The position numbers and the translations under genes are program-made. A stretch of DNA of 64,000 nucleotides from DASQZK01 sp963732905 (GTDB taxonomy: Bacteria; Bacteroidota; Bacteroidia; Bacteroidales; GCA-2748055). This document shows, one piece after another, positions 7,199-15,967 of the stretch (within the stretch, counting starts at the first letter, position 1; each line of letters opens with the position of its first letter). The stretch lies in assembly GCA_963732905.1 (NCBI GenBank), contig CAVTBM010000001.1, positions 434,001 to 498,000 on the forward strand. The letters run 5' to 3'. Under the pieces are notes generated by a model. It did not search any database. It saw nothing but the letters and a program-made list of their open reading frames with translations, and was not told the DNA's origin.

Positions 7199-7578
7199 GG
7201 CGATTTGTTTTAAAGTTTTGAAACTTATTCAGGGTTTGAAATTACATTGAATTTCAGATTTAAACAGACATTATTTTATCTGATTATTACATTTTTTTTT
7301 CATGTTAGCCTTTCCGCTTTTATAGTCAGGCATTCGGGAAAGAACATAGTAACATCCAGTAAATGAATTTAATTTATAAGTATTTCTGTTCCGGCTTGCA
7401 TCCGTGTAATGATAAAAAAGTGTAATTCTTGGCAAATTTCAAGTTATAACTATGTGCCATTGCCGCTTATTTTTGCAATAACCATACCCTGGATCTTATC
7501 GGCTTTGGATTGTTTTTATACCGCCTTTGCAACAATTCAGGGAAAAATGATAAGTTTACAACAAATCCCGGAGAAAAC
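7199..7578. other. Divergent promoter region of the sugar locus
   Basis: A 380-nt AT-rich gap separates the minus-strand isomerase gene from the plus-strand symporter gene. It should hold promoters for both arms and any operator. No open frame longer than about 25 codons looks coding. One -7-like box for the plus strand is listed separately. No clear inverted repeat long enough to name as an operator was found by eye. Confidence 0.6.
7468..7475 (+). promoter_or_regulatory. Candidate -7 box for the symporter operon
   Basis: TATTTTTG matches the Bacteroidota -7 consensus TAnnTTTG and lies about 100 nt before the chosen ATG at 7579. No convincing TTTG at the -33 position was found, so an activator could be needed. 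This is inference from consensus only. Confidence 0.35.
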
Positions 7579-9195
7579 ATGATTACAAAGTTCTCACCTG
7601 TCGATTATATCATTTTTGCAGGATATGCTGTGATGATCATTGTACTGGGCTTCGTGGTTTCCCGCTCAAAGAAGGGGCACCAGAAAGATACCCGGGACTA
7701 TTTTCTGGCGGGCAAATCACTGGTATGGTGGGCCATCGGTGCTTCCTGCATAGCAGCCAACATCTCAGCTGAACAACTGATCGGGATGACCGGGTCGGGG
7801 TTTGTCATGGGGCTGGCCATGGCATCTTACGAGTTTGCTTCCGCGATCATTCTGATTTTCGTCGGTAAATATTTTCTTCCCATATTCATTAAAAAACAAA
7901 TATTCACCCTGCCGCAATTTCTCGAACTGCGCTATGATAAGCGTGTACGGTCAAGCCTGGCAGTTTTCTGGATCCTTGTCTACATCTTCGTCAACCTGAC
8001 CTCTATATTGTACATGGGTGCACTGGCCATAAAAGTTGCGCTCGATATTCCCCTGATTTACGGTGTGTTGCTACTGGCCTGTATTGCAGCGGCCTATTCG
8101 TTGTACGGTGGTCTTTCGGCAGTAGCCTGGACCGATATCATCCAGGTGGTGCTTTTACTTGCCGGAGGCATCCTGACAACCTGGATCGCACTCGATATTA
8201 TTTCCAACGGGCATGGGATCATTGCCGGGGCAAAAGAGCTCTATAAAGTCTCGCCCGAAAAATTTCACATGGTATTCCACAAGGGTAATCCCCATTACAA
8301 GGAAATCTCCGGTGTTTTTGGCATTGTATTCGGGATTATCCTGGTAGCCAATTCGTTCTATTGGGGATTTAACCAGTACACCATACAGCGGGCGCTGGGA
8401 GCGAAAAATATTCAAGAAGCCCAGCACGGGGTGATGTTCGCCGGTTACCTTAAACTGATCATGCCCATCCTGGTGGTTCTTCCCGGAATGGCTGCCTTTG
8501 TCATGCTCTCCGATCCTGAGATCATGGCGCGCCTGGGACATATCGATCCGGCAAAAATTCCAACCATGGCGCATGCCGACAGGACCTATCCCTGGCTCCT
8601 GGGACTTCTGCCGGCAGGGCTGAAAGGACTTGCTTTCTCAGCTTTGTGTGCAGCTATTGTATCATCCCTGGCTTCCATGATCAACAGCACTTCCACGATT
8701 TTTACAATGGATATTTACAAACCCTATATTAAACCCGGTGCTTCAGAAAAACACCTGGTTACCGTGGGCAGGATATCGGCTTCACTTGCCCTTCTTATCG
8801 CCTGTATAATGGCACCTGCTCTTTCGTCCATTGAACAGGCATTCCAGTATATCCAGGAATTTACAGGCTTTGTTTCGCCAGGCATAGTGACGATTTTCCT
8901 GCTGGGCTTGTTCTGGAAACCGGCCACGCCAAATGCAGCTTTATGGATAGCCGTTCTGACCATTCCCATCACCCTTGTATTTTACATTTTCTTTCCACAA
9001 ATCCCTTTCCTGAACCGGATGGGATATGTATTCTTCATTACCATGATCCTTGGCGTTATAGTTAGTCTGGTAGACAGAAAGGAAACCAAAGGGATTGAGA
9101 TTGAGAAGGGCATTTTTCATACGACTACGGTATTCAATATTGGCGCTATCGGCATTTTAGGGTCCCTGGCAGCTTTTTATATCATTTTCTGGTAA
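7579..9195 (+). CDS. Sodium:solute symporter (SSS family), probable sugar importer
   Basis: A 538-residue inner-membrane transporter with about 13-14 hydrophobic segments. It belongs to the sodium/solute symporter family that contains SglT. The family signature is seen in the early part: AGKSLVWWAIGASCIAANIS followed by AEQLIGMTGSGF, then the YGGLSAVAWTDIIQ segment. The ATG at 7579 is chosen because the sequence after it starts directly with the usual periplasmic stub and first helix; an in-frame start at 7510 would add 23 polar residues. It heads a plus-strand unit with the epimerase-like and GH127-like genes, so it probably imports the sugar released by the hydrolase. Confidence 0.9.
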   Translation: MITKFSPVDYIIFAGYAVMIIVLGFVVSRSKKGHQKDTRDYFLAGKSLVWWAIGASCIAANISAEQLIGMTGSGFVMGLAMASYEFASAIILIFVGKYFLPIFIKKQIFTLPQFLELRYDKRVRSSLAVFWILVYIFVNLTSILYMGALAIKVALDIPLIYGVLLLACIAAAYSLYGGLSAVAWTDIIQVVLLLAGGILTTWIALDIISNGHGIIAGAKELYKVSPEKFHMVFHKGNPHYKEISGVFGIVFGIILVANSFYWGFNQYTIQRALGAKNIQEAQHGVMFAGYLKLIMPILVVLPGMAAFVMLSDPEIMARLGHIDPAKIPTMAHADRTYPWLLGLLPAGLKGLAFSALCAAIVSSLASMINSTSTIFTMDIYKPYIKPGASEKHLVTVGRISASLALLIACIMAPALSSIEQAFQYIQEFTGFVSPGIVTIFLLGLFWKPATPNAALWIAVLTIPITLVFYIFFPQIPFLNRMGYVFFITMILGVIVSLVDRKETKGIEIEKGIFHTTTVFNIGAIGILGSLAAFYIIFW

Positions 9196-9228
9196 ATGAA
9201 TTTGTTAACTTAGAATTTTTTGATTCAG

Positions 9229-10089
9229 ATGAAGTACGGGGCTCATATTTTTTTGTGGACGGAACGGTGGACCTCAGGAGAAACCGGTCTGTTTGAACGG
9301 GCACGCTCGCTTGGGCTTGACTCACTTGAAATAGCTGTTGGCGATGATGTAGAGTTTAATCCGGAGATGATCAGGAAAGCCTCCCATGAGACTGGTACAG
9401 AGCTGATTATAAGTCCTGGTGGAGATTGGCCGATGGAAGCTGATATCTCACATGATGAGAAAAAATGCCGGGATTTCGGCATGACATGGCATAAACGCTG
9501 GATTGAGGCAGGGGCGGAAGCTGGAGCAACGGCCTACACCGGAGCCATATATGCTCATCCCGGCCGGATAGAAAAACGCAGACCCTCTGAAAGTGAGCAA
9601 ATGTTTGCAGCCGAAAACCTCCATGAACTGTCTGAATTTGCGGAGAAGTTCAATATTTCCCTGGTCATGGAGCCGATGAGTCATTTCAGGACCAATTTGG
9701 TCAACACTCCTGAACAGGTGATGACGCTTATTCATAAAGCGGACCACCCGAATCTGAAAGTCCTGATGGATACATATCACCTTGTGACCGAGGTACGGGA
9801 GTACGAATCGGGCATCAGGCTCATGGCTGAAAGGTTATGGGGTATCCATGCCTGCGAAAATGACCGGGGCGTTCCCGGTGGCGGACTGGTGCCGTGGAGA
9901 TCTATTTTCAGTACCTTGCAGGATGTCGGTTTTGACGGCTATTTCATTCTGGAAACCTATAATTCTTCAATCGGCGATTTTGCCTTTTCCCGTGGTATGT
10001 TTCACGATGTTTGTCCCGATGGGGATGCTTTTGTAAGACAGGGAACGGGATTTATTAAAGAAGCTCTGGCTGGTGATATTCACCAATGA
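9229..10089 (+). CDS. Ketose 3-epimerase (D-tagatose/D-psicose 3-epimerase-like)
   Basis: A 286-residue TIM-barrel enzyme of the D-tagatose 3-epimerase group. The four metal ligands are visible as E148 (LVMEPMSH), D181 (LMDTYHL), H207 (WGIHACEND) and E242 (FILETYN). Their spacings of 33, 26 and 35 residues equal those between E152, D185, H211 and E246 of the Pseudomonas cichorii enzyme, as I recall them. The ATG at 9229 is used rather than a TTG three codons earlier. It starts 33 nt after the symporter stop and precedes the hydrolase gene, so it acts in the same pathway, interconverting C3 epimers of a ketose. The physiological substrate is not determined. Confidence 0.85.
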   Translation: MKYGAHIFLWTERWTSGETGLFERARSLGLDSLEIAVGDDVEFNPEMIRKASHETGTELIISPGGDWPMEADISHDEKKCRDFGMTWHKRWIEAGAEAGATAYTGAIYAHPGRIEKRRPSESEQMFAAENLHELSEFAEKFNISLVMEPMSHFRTNLVNTPEQVMTLIHKADHPNLKVLMDTYHLVTEVREYESGIRLMAERLWGIHACENDRGVPGGGLVPWRSIFSTLQDVGFDGYFILETYNSSIGDFAFSRGMFHDVCPDGDAFVRQGTGFIKEALAGDIHQ

Positions 10090-10183
10090 ACGGAGTTTGC
10101 AAGCTACGGAACTATTGTCTCAGAATCCCTTAAGGGAGGGCTAAAATCAGCAAGAACTAACCGGTCAGAAAAAACCTTATCTC

Positions 10184-12895
10184 ATGAAAACAATACTAAA
10201 TCCTGCTAAGAAAAAGTTGCTCGTTTCAGGGCTGATCATTTTCCTCATCATGAACATATCGTTTGGCAGCAGTATAGATCAGATATTACTGATGTCGGGA
10301 TGGAAAATTCATTTCGGCGACAACCTTGCCTGGAAATCGCCCGACTTTGACGATGCGGGCTGGGCAAATGTAAGCCCGGTTTCCGGCTGGGATTATCTTT
10401 CCACGGGTGAAGATTACAATGGCTATGGATGGTACCGGATCCAGTTTTTTCTGCCTGAGGAAATGAAAGAAAACCTCGGTTCCGGAGACAGCCTTTACAT
10501 TGATCTTGGCCGTGTTGACGATAATGACGAAACTTACCTGAACGGCAGTGTGGTCGGAAGGAACGCTAAGAATATTGCGGATTGTAAAAGCGACAGTTTT
10601 GCCAATATTGAAGGGTTTTACCAGACGTACCGAAAATATTCCATGCCGGTCAGTGATCCGTCTATCCGGTGGGGTGCTGTAAATACCCTGGCCATAAGGG
10701 TATATGACATCTGGCTGGGAGGCGGGATGTTCAACGCAGAACCCAGGGTGGCCGTCGATAAGGGGTGGAGCCGTAAGATCGACGTTTCCCGAATAAATTT
10801 CAAACCCCGCATTCTGCACGTGGGTGAAAAGACGGATGTCGTCTACCAGGTTAAAAACAGGGATAACGATCATGAGCTGAATGCATGGTTTATTATTGAT
10901 GTTTTTTCCGGGAAAAATGATGTGCCGGTAGCCAATCAGATTAAGAAGATCACTGTTGAAGCTGGAAAAACCGCCGATGTCGATTTCTCATTCACGCCAC
11001 TGGTGTCGGCTGCCTGCTATATTTCATACAAAATCATCGAGGAATCCACCAATTACACCTTTGGATCGAAGGACCTGTTCGGTTTCATGGATCCGGGAAT
11101 CAGGGTCCTGGATAAGCCCGTTGATCCGGTTGTTAAAGATAAAGTGCCGGAGGTGTATGTGCCTGTTCGTTCCGACCATCAGAAGATCGGTGGCTATCTG
11201 GGACCGAGGGTGACCCTGAACATTGAGAAGGGATTGGTTGAATTTCCGCAGGAACTGCTCGAGCCTTATATCACCGGAAAACTCCCGCCATGGCCGGTAG
11301 GTGAATTTCTGGGAAAACTGGTGCATGGAGGCACGATGATGCTGAGTTATGAGAAGGATGATGATCTGCTGAAGGCCATGGAGACGATTGTACTCACATG
11401 GCTCAATACCCAGAAGGATGACGGTTATTTGGGCACACAACAACCCGGTGCTGAATGGCAGGGTTGGGACGTCTGGGATCACAAATATGTTATTCTGGGC
11501 CTGGTGAAATTTTATGCCCTCACCGGGTATAAACCTGCGCTGGATGCCGCAAGGAAAATCGGGGATCTTTTATGTAAAACTTTTGGAGACGGTCCGGGCC
11601 AGAGGGACCTGATGTATCAATCGTATCATGCCGGGCTGGCCAACGGAAGCATTCTGGAGCCCATGGTTTACCTTTATAAATATACGGGAGATCAGCACTA
11701 TCTTGATTTTTGCCATTATGTGCTCAGGGCTTATGAACAGGATGACGGTCCGAAAATCGTTTCGGAGCTTAACGACAGGTCGGGCACGGTTATAAAGGTC
11801 GGAAACGGCAAAGGCTATGAGATGTTGTCCTGCCTGATCGGGATGGTCCAGATGTATAAGGTGACCGGTGATGAAGCATTGTACCATGCAGCTCTGAAGG
11901 CCTGGGATGATATTGCAAAAAACAGGCTTTACATAACCGGAACGTCCACGAGTGATGAGCTTTTCCGGGCAACAGGCGATTTGCCTGCTGGTTTGGATGC
12001 CAAGATGGGCGAAGGTTGTGTCACGGCACATTGGATCTATTTCAGCAAGGAGTTGTTTAAGCTGAACGGCGGTCAGAAGTACATGGATGAGATCAGCAAG
12101 TCGTTGTATAATCATCTGCTCGCTGCTCAGCATCCGGTAACTGACAATATTGTCTATTACTGTGCACTGCAGGATAAGAAATGGTATATGCCTCCCACGA
12201 TGTATCTTGGCCCGCCATTATGCTGCCATACCAGCGTGAAACGGTGCATCTCACAGATCCCTGAACTGACGTTTTACCAGCATGGGAACGAGATCGGTGT
12301 CCTGCTCTACAATACTTCAGAAGCCAGCGTATCAGTAACCGGTTCAAAAGGGGATGCGGTTTCTGCCGGATTGAAGATAAGCAGCAACTTTCCGATGAGT
12401 AACCAGGCGGAGATCAGTGTTACAACCCTTCCGGGCACGGAATTTACACTGGCACTTCGCGTTCCGGCATGGACAGACCGTTATACTGCCCGTATCGGCA
12501 AAACGGTGTACGAAGGCAAACCCGGTGAATTTCTTAAAATTCAGCGTAAATGGAAACCGAAGGACAGAGTCCTGATCACCATGGATTTCCCCGTTCGAGT
12601 TTTGGATGGAGGACAGAGTTATCCCGGTTATTCAGCCCTTAAATATGGCGACCAGGTGTTGGCGGTAGACGCAGATGTTAACAATCTGAAGGATTTCAGC
12701 GATGTCTTATTCAGGAAAGGTCAGAAACCGGCGCTGAAAAAATACGATGGTCCGCTTCCCGCGGGATGGGTTGGAAGCCAGGCATTTATTTCGGATATGA
12801 TCCGTACGAAAAGCGGGCAGCCGGTCGTTTTGGTTCCCTTTTCCGATGCCAGCCAGACAGGGGGAGACATCAGGGTTTGGATCCCGGCGGAGTAA
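10184..12895 (+). CDS. Secreted GH127-like glycoside hydrolase with N-terminal GH2-type sugar-binding domain
   Basis: A 903-residue exported enzyme. Order of parts: a hydrophobic signal peptide (residues about 10-28); a jelly-roll like the sugar-binding domain of GH2 enzymes (about 35-185: GYGWYRIQFFLP, LGRVDDNDETYLNG); an Ig-like strand region (about 190-300); then the (alpha/alpha)6 barrel of the GH127 / DUF1680 group (about 330-850). The GH127 zinc site is recognisable: E610 and C612 in GEGC, and the pair C680-C681 in PPLCCHTS. E592 in DELF is a candidate acid/base. GH127 founders remove beta-L-arabinofuranose by a cysteine-nucleophile mechanism; whether this one does is inference. It follows the epimerase gene by 94 nt and likely releases the sugar that the locus uses. 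Confidence 0.85.
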   Translation: MKTILNPAKKKLLVSGLIIFLIMNISFGSSIDQILLMSGWKIHFGDNLAWKSPDFDDAGWANVSPVSGWDYLSTGEDYNGYGWYRIQFFLPEEMKENLGSGDSLYIDLGRVDDNDETYLNGSVVGRNAKNIADCKSDSFANIEGFYQTYRKYSMPVSDPSIRWGAVNTLAIRVYDIWLGGGMFNAEPRVAVDKGWSRKIDVSRINFKPRILHVGEKTDVVYQVKNRDNDHELNAWFIIDVFSGKNDVPVANQIKKITVEAGKTADVDFSFTPLVSAACYISYKIIEESTNYTFGSKDLFGFMDPGIRVLDKPVDPVVKDKVPEVYVPVRSDHQKIGGYLGPRVTLNIEKGLVEFPQELLEPYITGKLPPWPVGEFLGKLVHGGTMMLSYEKDDDLLKAMETIVLTWLNTQKDDGYLGTQQPGAEWQGWDVWDHKYVILGLVKFYALTGYKPALDAARKIGDLLCKTFGDGPGQRDLMYQSYHAGLANGSILEPMVYLYKYTGDQHYLDFCHYVLRAYEQDDGPKIVSELNDRSGTVIKVGNGKGYEMLSCLIGMVQMYKVTGDEALYHAALKAWDDIAKNRLYITGTSTSDELFRATGDLPAGLDAKMGEGCVTAHWIYFSKELFKLNGGQKYMDEISKSLYNHLLAAQHPVTDNIVYYCALQDKKWYMPPTMYLGPPLCCHTSVKRCISQIPELTFYQHGNEIGVLLYNTSEASVSVTGSKGDAVSAGLKISSNFPMSNQAEISVTTLPGTEFTLALRVPAWTDRYTARIGKTVYEGKPGEFLKIQRKWKPKDRVLITMDFPVRVLDGGQSYPGYSALKYGDQVLAVDADVNNLKDFSDVLFRKGQKPALKKYDGPLPAGWVGSQAFISDMIRTKSGQPVVLVPFSDASQTGGDIRVWIPAE

Positions 12896-13101
12896 GGCGG
12901 TTTTGCTGCATATGGCGGAAAGGAAATACGCGGTAAAAGGCCGATCAAAACAGTGAAGGAGGCAAACAGGGCTTATAAGACAGAGAGCGATAGAACGCTG
13001 GAAGATATTTAACGCGCCACTCCGGTGGGTGTGCAACATATTAAAGACAAGCTTTTATCTTTTCTGTTTCTTCTCCTTTAAAGAACTTTTTTAATTCCCT
13101 G

Positions 13102-13129
13102 TTGTCTAGAGAATAAATTCATAACTTCG
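13102..13129 (+). promoter_or_regulatory. Candidate promoter for the 7TM-HD gene
   Basis: TTG at 13102-13104 and TAACTTCG at 13122-13129 (one mismatch to TAnnTTTG) lie 17 nt apart, just before the ATG at 13150. The spacer is slightly short of the usual 19-21. The 12896-13101 stretch holds no gene that I can support. Confidence 0.35.
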
Positions 13130-13149
13130 CCTTTTGAAATCCATTCCCC

Positions 13150-15285
13150 ATGAAACTATTCGGCCGAAACATTAATTTCAAAGCCATTCGCATCTTCCTG
13201 ATCTTTCTTGCCGGTACCGCGGCGATCATCGCACTTTTTCCGCGGGGAGGAAAATTCAGGTATGAATTTCAGAAAGGGAAGCCATGGATGCATGAAGTCC
13301 TGGTGGCTCCGTTTGATTTCCCAATCTATAAGCCGGAATCTGAAATACAGACTGAGAAGGACAGTGTGATGAATGATTTTGAACCATATTTCAGGTATGA
13401 TTCCGCCGTTCTTTTACAGGAAGATTCGAGGCTTGACGAACTGATTATCAAAGATTGGAGTGCTTATGTGGCTTATGTAAAATCCAAAGGGCTGCAGCAT
13501 GCCAATCTGCATATGCACAATGGCTCTGCCGACAAGCTGAGGGATGATTATTCCCGTGCGATAAAAGGCATGCTGGAATCGGTTTACCGGCGTGGGATCG
13601 TCCAGGATCCTGTGCAGCTGGAGAATGTTCATAACCGTGAGTCAGGTGTCAATGTCATCATGGGACAGGTGGTGGAAGAACGGCAGGTGATTACGATATT
13701 TACCCAGAAATCCGCGTATGAATTTCTGAAGGCACAGTTTACGGACACGGGAGCAGTTTATCAACCCGGGATAAAGGAAGAAGACCGTTTTATCAGCCGT
13801 ATTGATCCGGGGGACCTCATCGAACCGAACCTGTTTTACGATGAGGTGACCTCCGAACGGGTTAAAGAAAGTCTGACCAGCGAGATTTCCCTTACGCAGG
13901 GAATGGTGCAGGCCGGGGAAAAAATTATTGCCCTGGGTGAACCGGTGAATGATCAGAAATACCAGATCCTTCAGTCATTAAAGCATGAATATGAGACTAA
14001 TCCAGGCGTTGCCCGGAATTATACTCTTATTTTTGTCGGACAGATACTTCTGGTCTCGTTCGCTTTTTTAGTTCTTTATCTCTTCCTTTTCCATTTCAGG
14101 AAGGAAGTGCTGAACAGCGGGGGTAAAACATTTTTTATCATTATGCTGGTGGTGATCATGGCTTCAATGGCCACACTCACGATCCGGACGCAGGCCCTGA
14201 GTCTTTACGTGGTACCTTTTGTCATCCTGCCAGTGATCATGAAGACTTTTTATGATGCCAGGATAGCCCTTTTCGTTCACCTGATAACCATTTTGCTCAT
14301 TGGTTTCTGGGCGCCCAACGGCTTTGAATTTGTGTTTATGAACTTCATCGCCGGGGTAGTCACCATTTTTACCCTGAGAAACCTGTACCGTAGGGGGATA
14401 CTGTTCGTCTCGGCAGTATTTGCCTTTATATCCTACAGCCTGGTGTATACCGGCATGGGGTTGATCCAGGAAGGTAGTATCGTTAATCTCGATTTGAAAA
14501 GTTATGCATGGTTTGCCGGGAATGCATTACTGGTACTCACTTCCTATCCCTTGATTTACATCTTTGAAAAAATTTTCGGTTTCACTTCAGATGCCACACT
14601 TGTCGAATTGTCAGATACGAACCAGCCCTTGCTCAGAAACCTTGCCGAAAAAGCTCCGGGCACTTTTCAGCATTCACTTCAGGTAGCCAACCTGGCTGAA
14701 GAGGCTATACTCAATGTCGGCGGGAACCCTTTACTCATCAGAGCCGGAGCCTTGTATCACGATATTGGCAAAATAGAAGATCCGATGTATTTCATAGAGA
14801 ATCTGACTTCAAATTTTAACCCTCATGATAACCTTGAATTTGAAGTCAGTGCGGAGAAGATCATTGGACACGTTGCCAAAGGAGTTGAGATGGCTAAAAA
14901 AAATAATCTCCCATCACTGATCGTTGAATTTATCAGGACCCACCATGGCACTACTACCGTGCAGTATTTTTATAAATCATATCTGAAAAGATATCCGGAT
15001 GCGGACGTGGATATTGCCCGTTTCACCTATCCCGGACCCAAACCTTTCTCTAAGGAAACTGCGGTACTGATGATGGCAGACTCCACCGAGGCAGCCTCAC
15101 GTAGCCTTAAATCCATCAATAAGGAGGTGATCAATAATCTCGTGGAAAACATCATCGACAGCCAGATCAAGCAACAGCAATATATCAATGTTGATCTGAC
15201 ATTCAGGGATTTTGAGACCATCAAGGAAATCTTTAAACGGAAACTGATCAATATTTACCACGCCAGGATAGAATATCCGGAGTAG
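13150..15285 (+). CDS. 7TM-HD family phosphodiesterase (PgpH-like)
   Basis: A 711-residue membrane protein with the PgpH/YqfF layout: an N-terminal membrane anchor (about 12-32), an extracytoplasmic 7TMR-HDED domain (about 40-290), seven membrane helices (about 295-475), and a cytoplasmic HD phosphohydrolase domain (about 495-690). HD motifs are visible: FQHSLQVANLAE, the H537-D538 pair in YHDIGK, and FIRTHHGTTT. Characterised relatives degrade the second messenger cyclic di-AMP; that activity here is inference from family. It is transcribed alone, converging with the LolA-like gene six nucleotides past its stop. Confidence 0.9.
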   Translation: MKLFGRNINFKAIRIFLIFLAGTAAIIALFPRGGKFRYEFQKGKPWMHEVLVAPFDFPIYKPESEIQTEKDSVMNDFEPYFRYDSAVLLQEDSRLDELIIKDWSAYVAYVKSKGLQHANLHMHNGSADKLRDDYSRAIKGMLESVYRRGIVQDPVQLENVHNRESGVNVIMGQVVEERQVITIFTQKSAYEFLKAQFTDTGAVYQPGIKEEDRFISRIDPGDLIEPNLFYDEVTSERVKESLTSEISLTQGMVQAGEKIIALGEPVNDQKYQILQSLKHEYETNPGVARNYTLIFVGQILLVSFAFLVLYLFLFHFRKEVLNSGGKTFFIIMLVVIMASMATLTIRTQALSLYVVPFVILPVIMKTFYDARIALFVHLITILLIGFWAPNGFEFVFMNFIAGVVTIFTLRNLYRRGILFVSAVFAFISYSLVYTGMGLIQEGSIVNLDLKSYAWFAGNALLVLTSYPLIYIFEKIFGFTSDATLVELSDTNQPLLRNLAEKAPGTFQHSLQVANLAEEAILNVGGNPLLIRAGALYHDIGKIEDPMYFIENLTSNFNPHDNLEFEVSAEKIIGHVAKGVEMAKKNNLPSLIVEFIRTHHGTTTVQYFYKSYLKRYPDADVDIARFTYPGPKPFSKETAVLMMADSTEAASRSLKSINKEVINNLVENIIDSQIKQQQYINVDLTFRDFETIKEIFKRKLINIYHARIEYPE

Positions 15286-15291
15286 TGAAGG

Positions 15292-15957
15292 TTACATCTC
15301 CACGACCAGGACATCGGGATGGGCTGCCTCGTCCCATTCAAACGTCTTGTCATCAATAGAAATATTCCGGATCACGTCAGTTACATAAATACCGATATCA
15401 ATACCATTTTTCTGCTGGATGGTGAAAGAATAGATACTTTTTCCACCGTTATAAACCATGAGTCTCAGAATGGAATAGCTGTTGTTCAGGTTTACCGGAT
15501 AAAGGTCGATCTCCTGGTAGGTTTTACCTTTGATAGTTTGTTCCCCTTTATACCTGTATTTGTAATAGGTCTTATAGTTTCCGATCAGTCTGAAGGGGTC
15601 GGTCAGGGATTCGTCAGTATTGGATGAGTCGGGTTCGCTTACGTAAACCTCACCGGCCTGAACGTTATATGACCAAAGTTTCACACCGTTGTAATAGACT
15701 TCGCTGTCGTCGGTTTTCAACTTGTATTTATTTCCTTTAACGATCACTGATCCAAAGTCACTTACTTTTGAGTTATTGACGCTACTGATGATCTCGTACT
15801 TAAATTCAACCTGGAAAGGCGATTTGTCCGATAGCAGGCTGGCAACATTTTCCATGTATGGCACAGCTTCCGGATCCTGGGCAAGAGCAGTCTTATTATC
15901 CTGCGCGAAAGACTGGAAACAGAAACACGAAAACATCAGGAGGGTTAAGAATTTCAT
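15292..15957 (-). CDS. LolA-like outer-membrane lipoprotein carrier protein
   Basis: A 221-residue periplasmic protein. The signal peptide MKFLTLLMFSCFCFQSFAQ is followed by a LolA/LolB-type beta-sheet fold: short strands such as FGSVIVKGNKYKL, a VYYNGVKLWSYNVQAGEVYV hairpin, and a C-terminal TFEWDEAAHPDVLVVEM. In Bacteroidota the gene following ftsK is often a LolA homologue that carries lipoproteins to the outer membrane. The ATG at 15957 gives a clean signal peptide and leaves 10 nt after the ftsK stop; an ATG at 15975 would overlap ftsK. Confidence 0.82.
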   Translation of the reverse strand: MKFLTLLMFSCFCFQSFAQDNKTALAQDPEAVPYMENVASLLSDKSPFQVEFKYEIISSVNNSKVSDFGSVIVKGNKYKLKTDDSEVYYNGVKLWSYNVQAGEVYVSEPDSSNTDESLTDPFRLIGNYKTYYKYRYKGEQTIKGKTYQEIDLYPVNLNNSYSILRLMVYNGGKSIYSFTIQQKNGIDIGIYVTDVIRNISIDDKTFEWDEAAHPDVLVVEM

Positions 15958-15967
15958 TTTTTGAGGT

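Noticed and set aside
10286..10873. 195-codon minus-strand frame
   Set aside because: Antisense to the GH127-like gene's jelly-roll domain, which is clearly coding on the plus strand.
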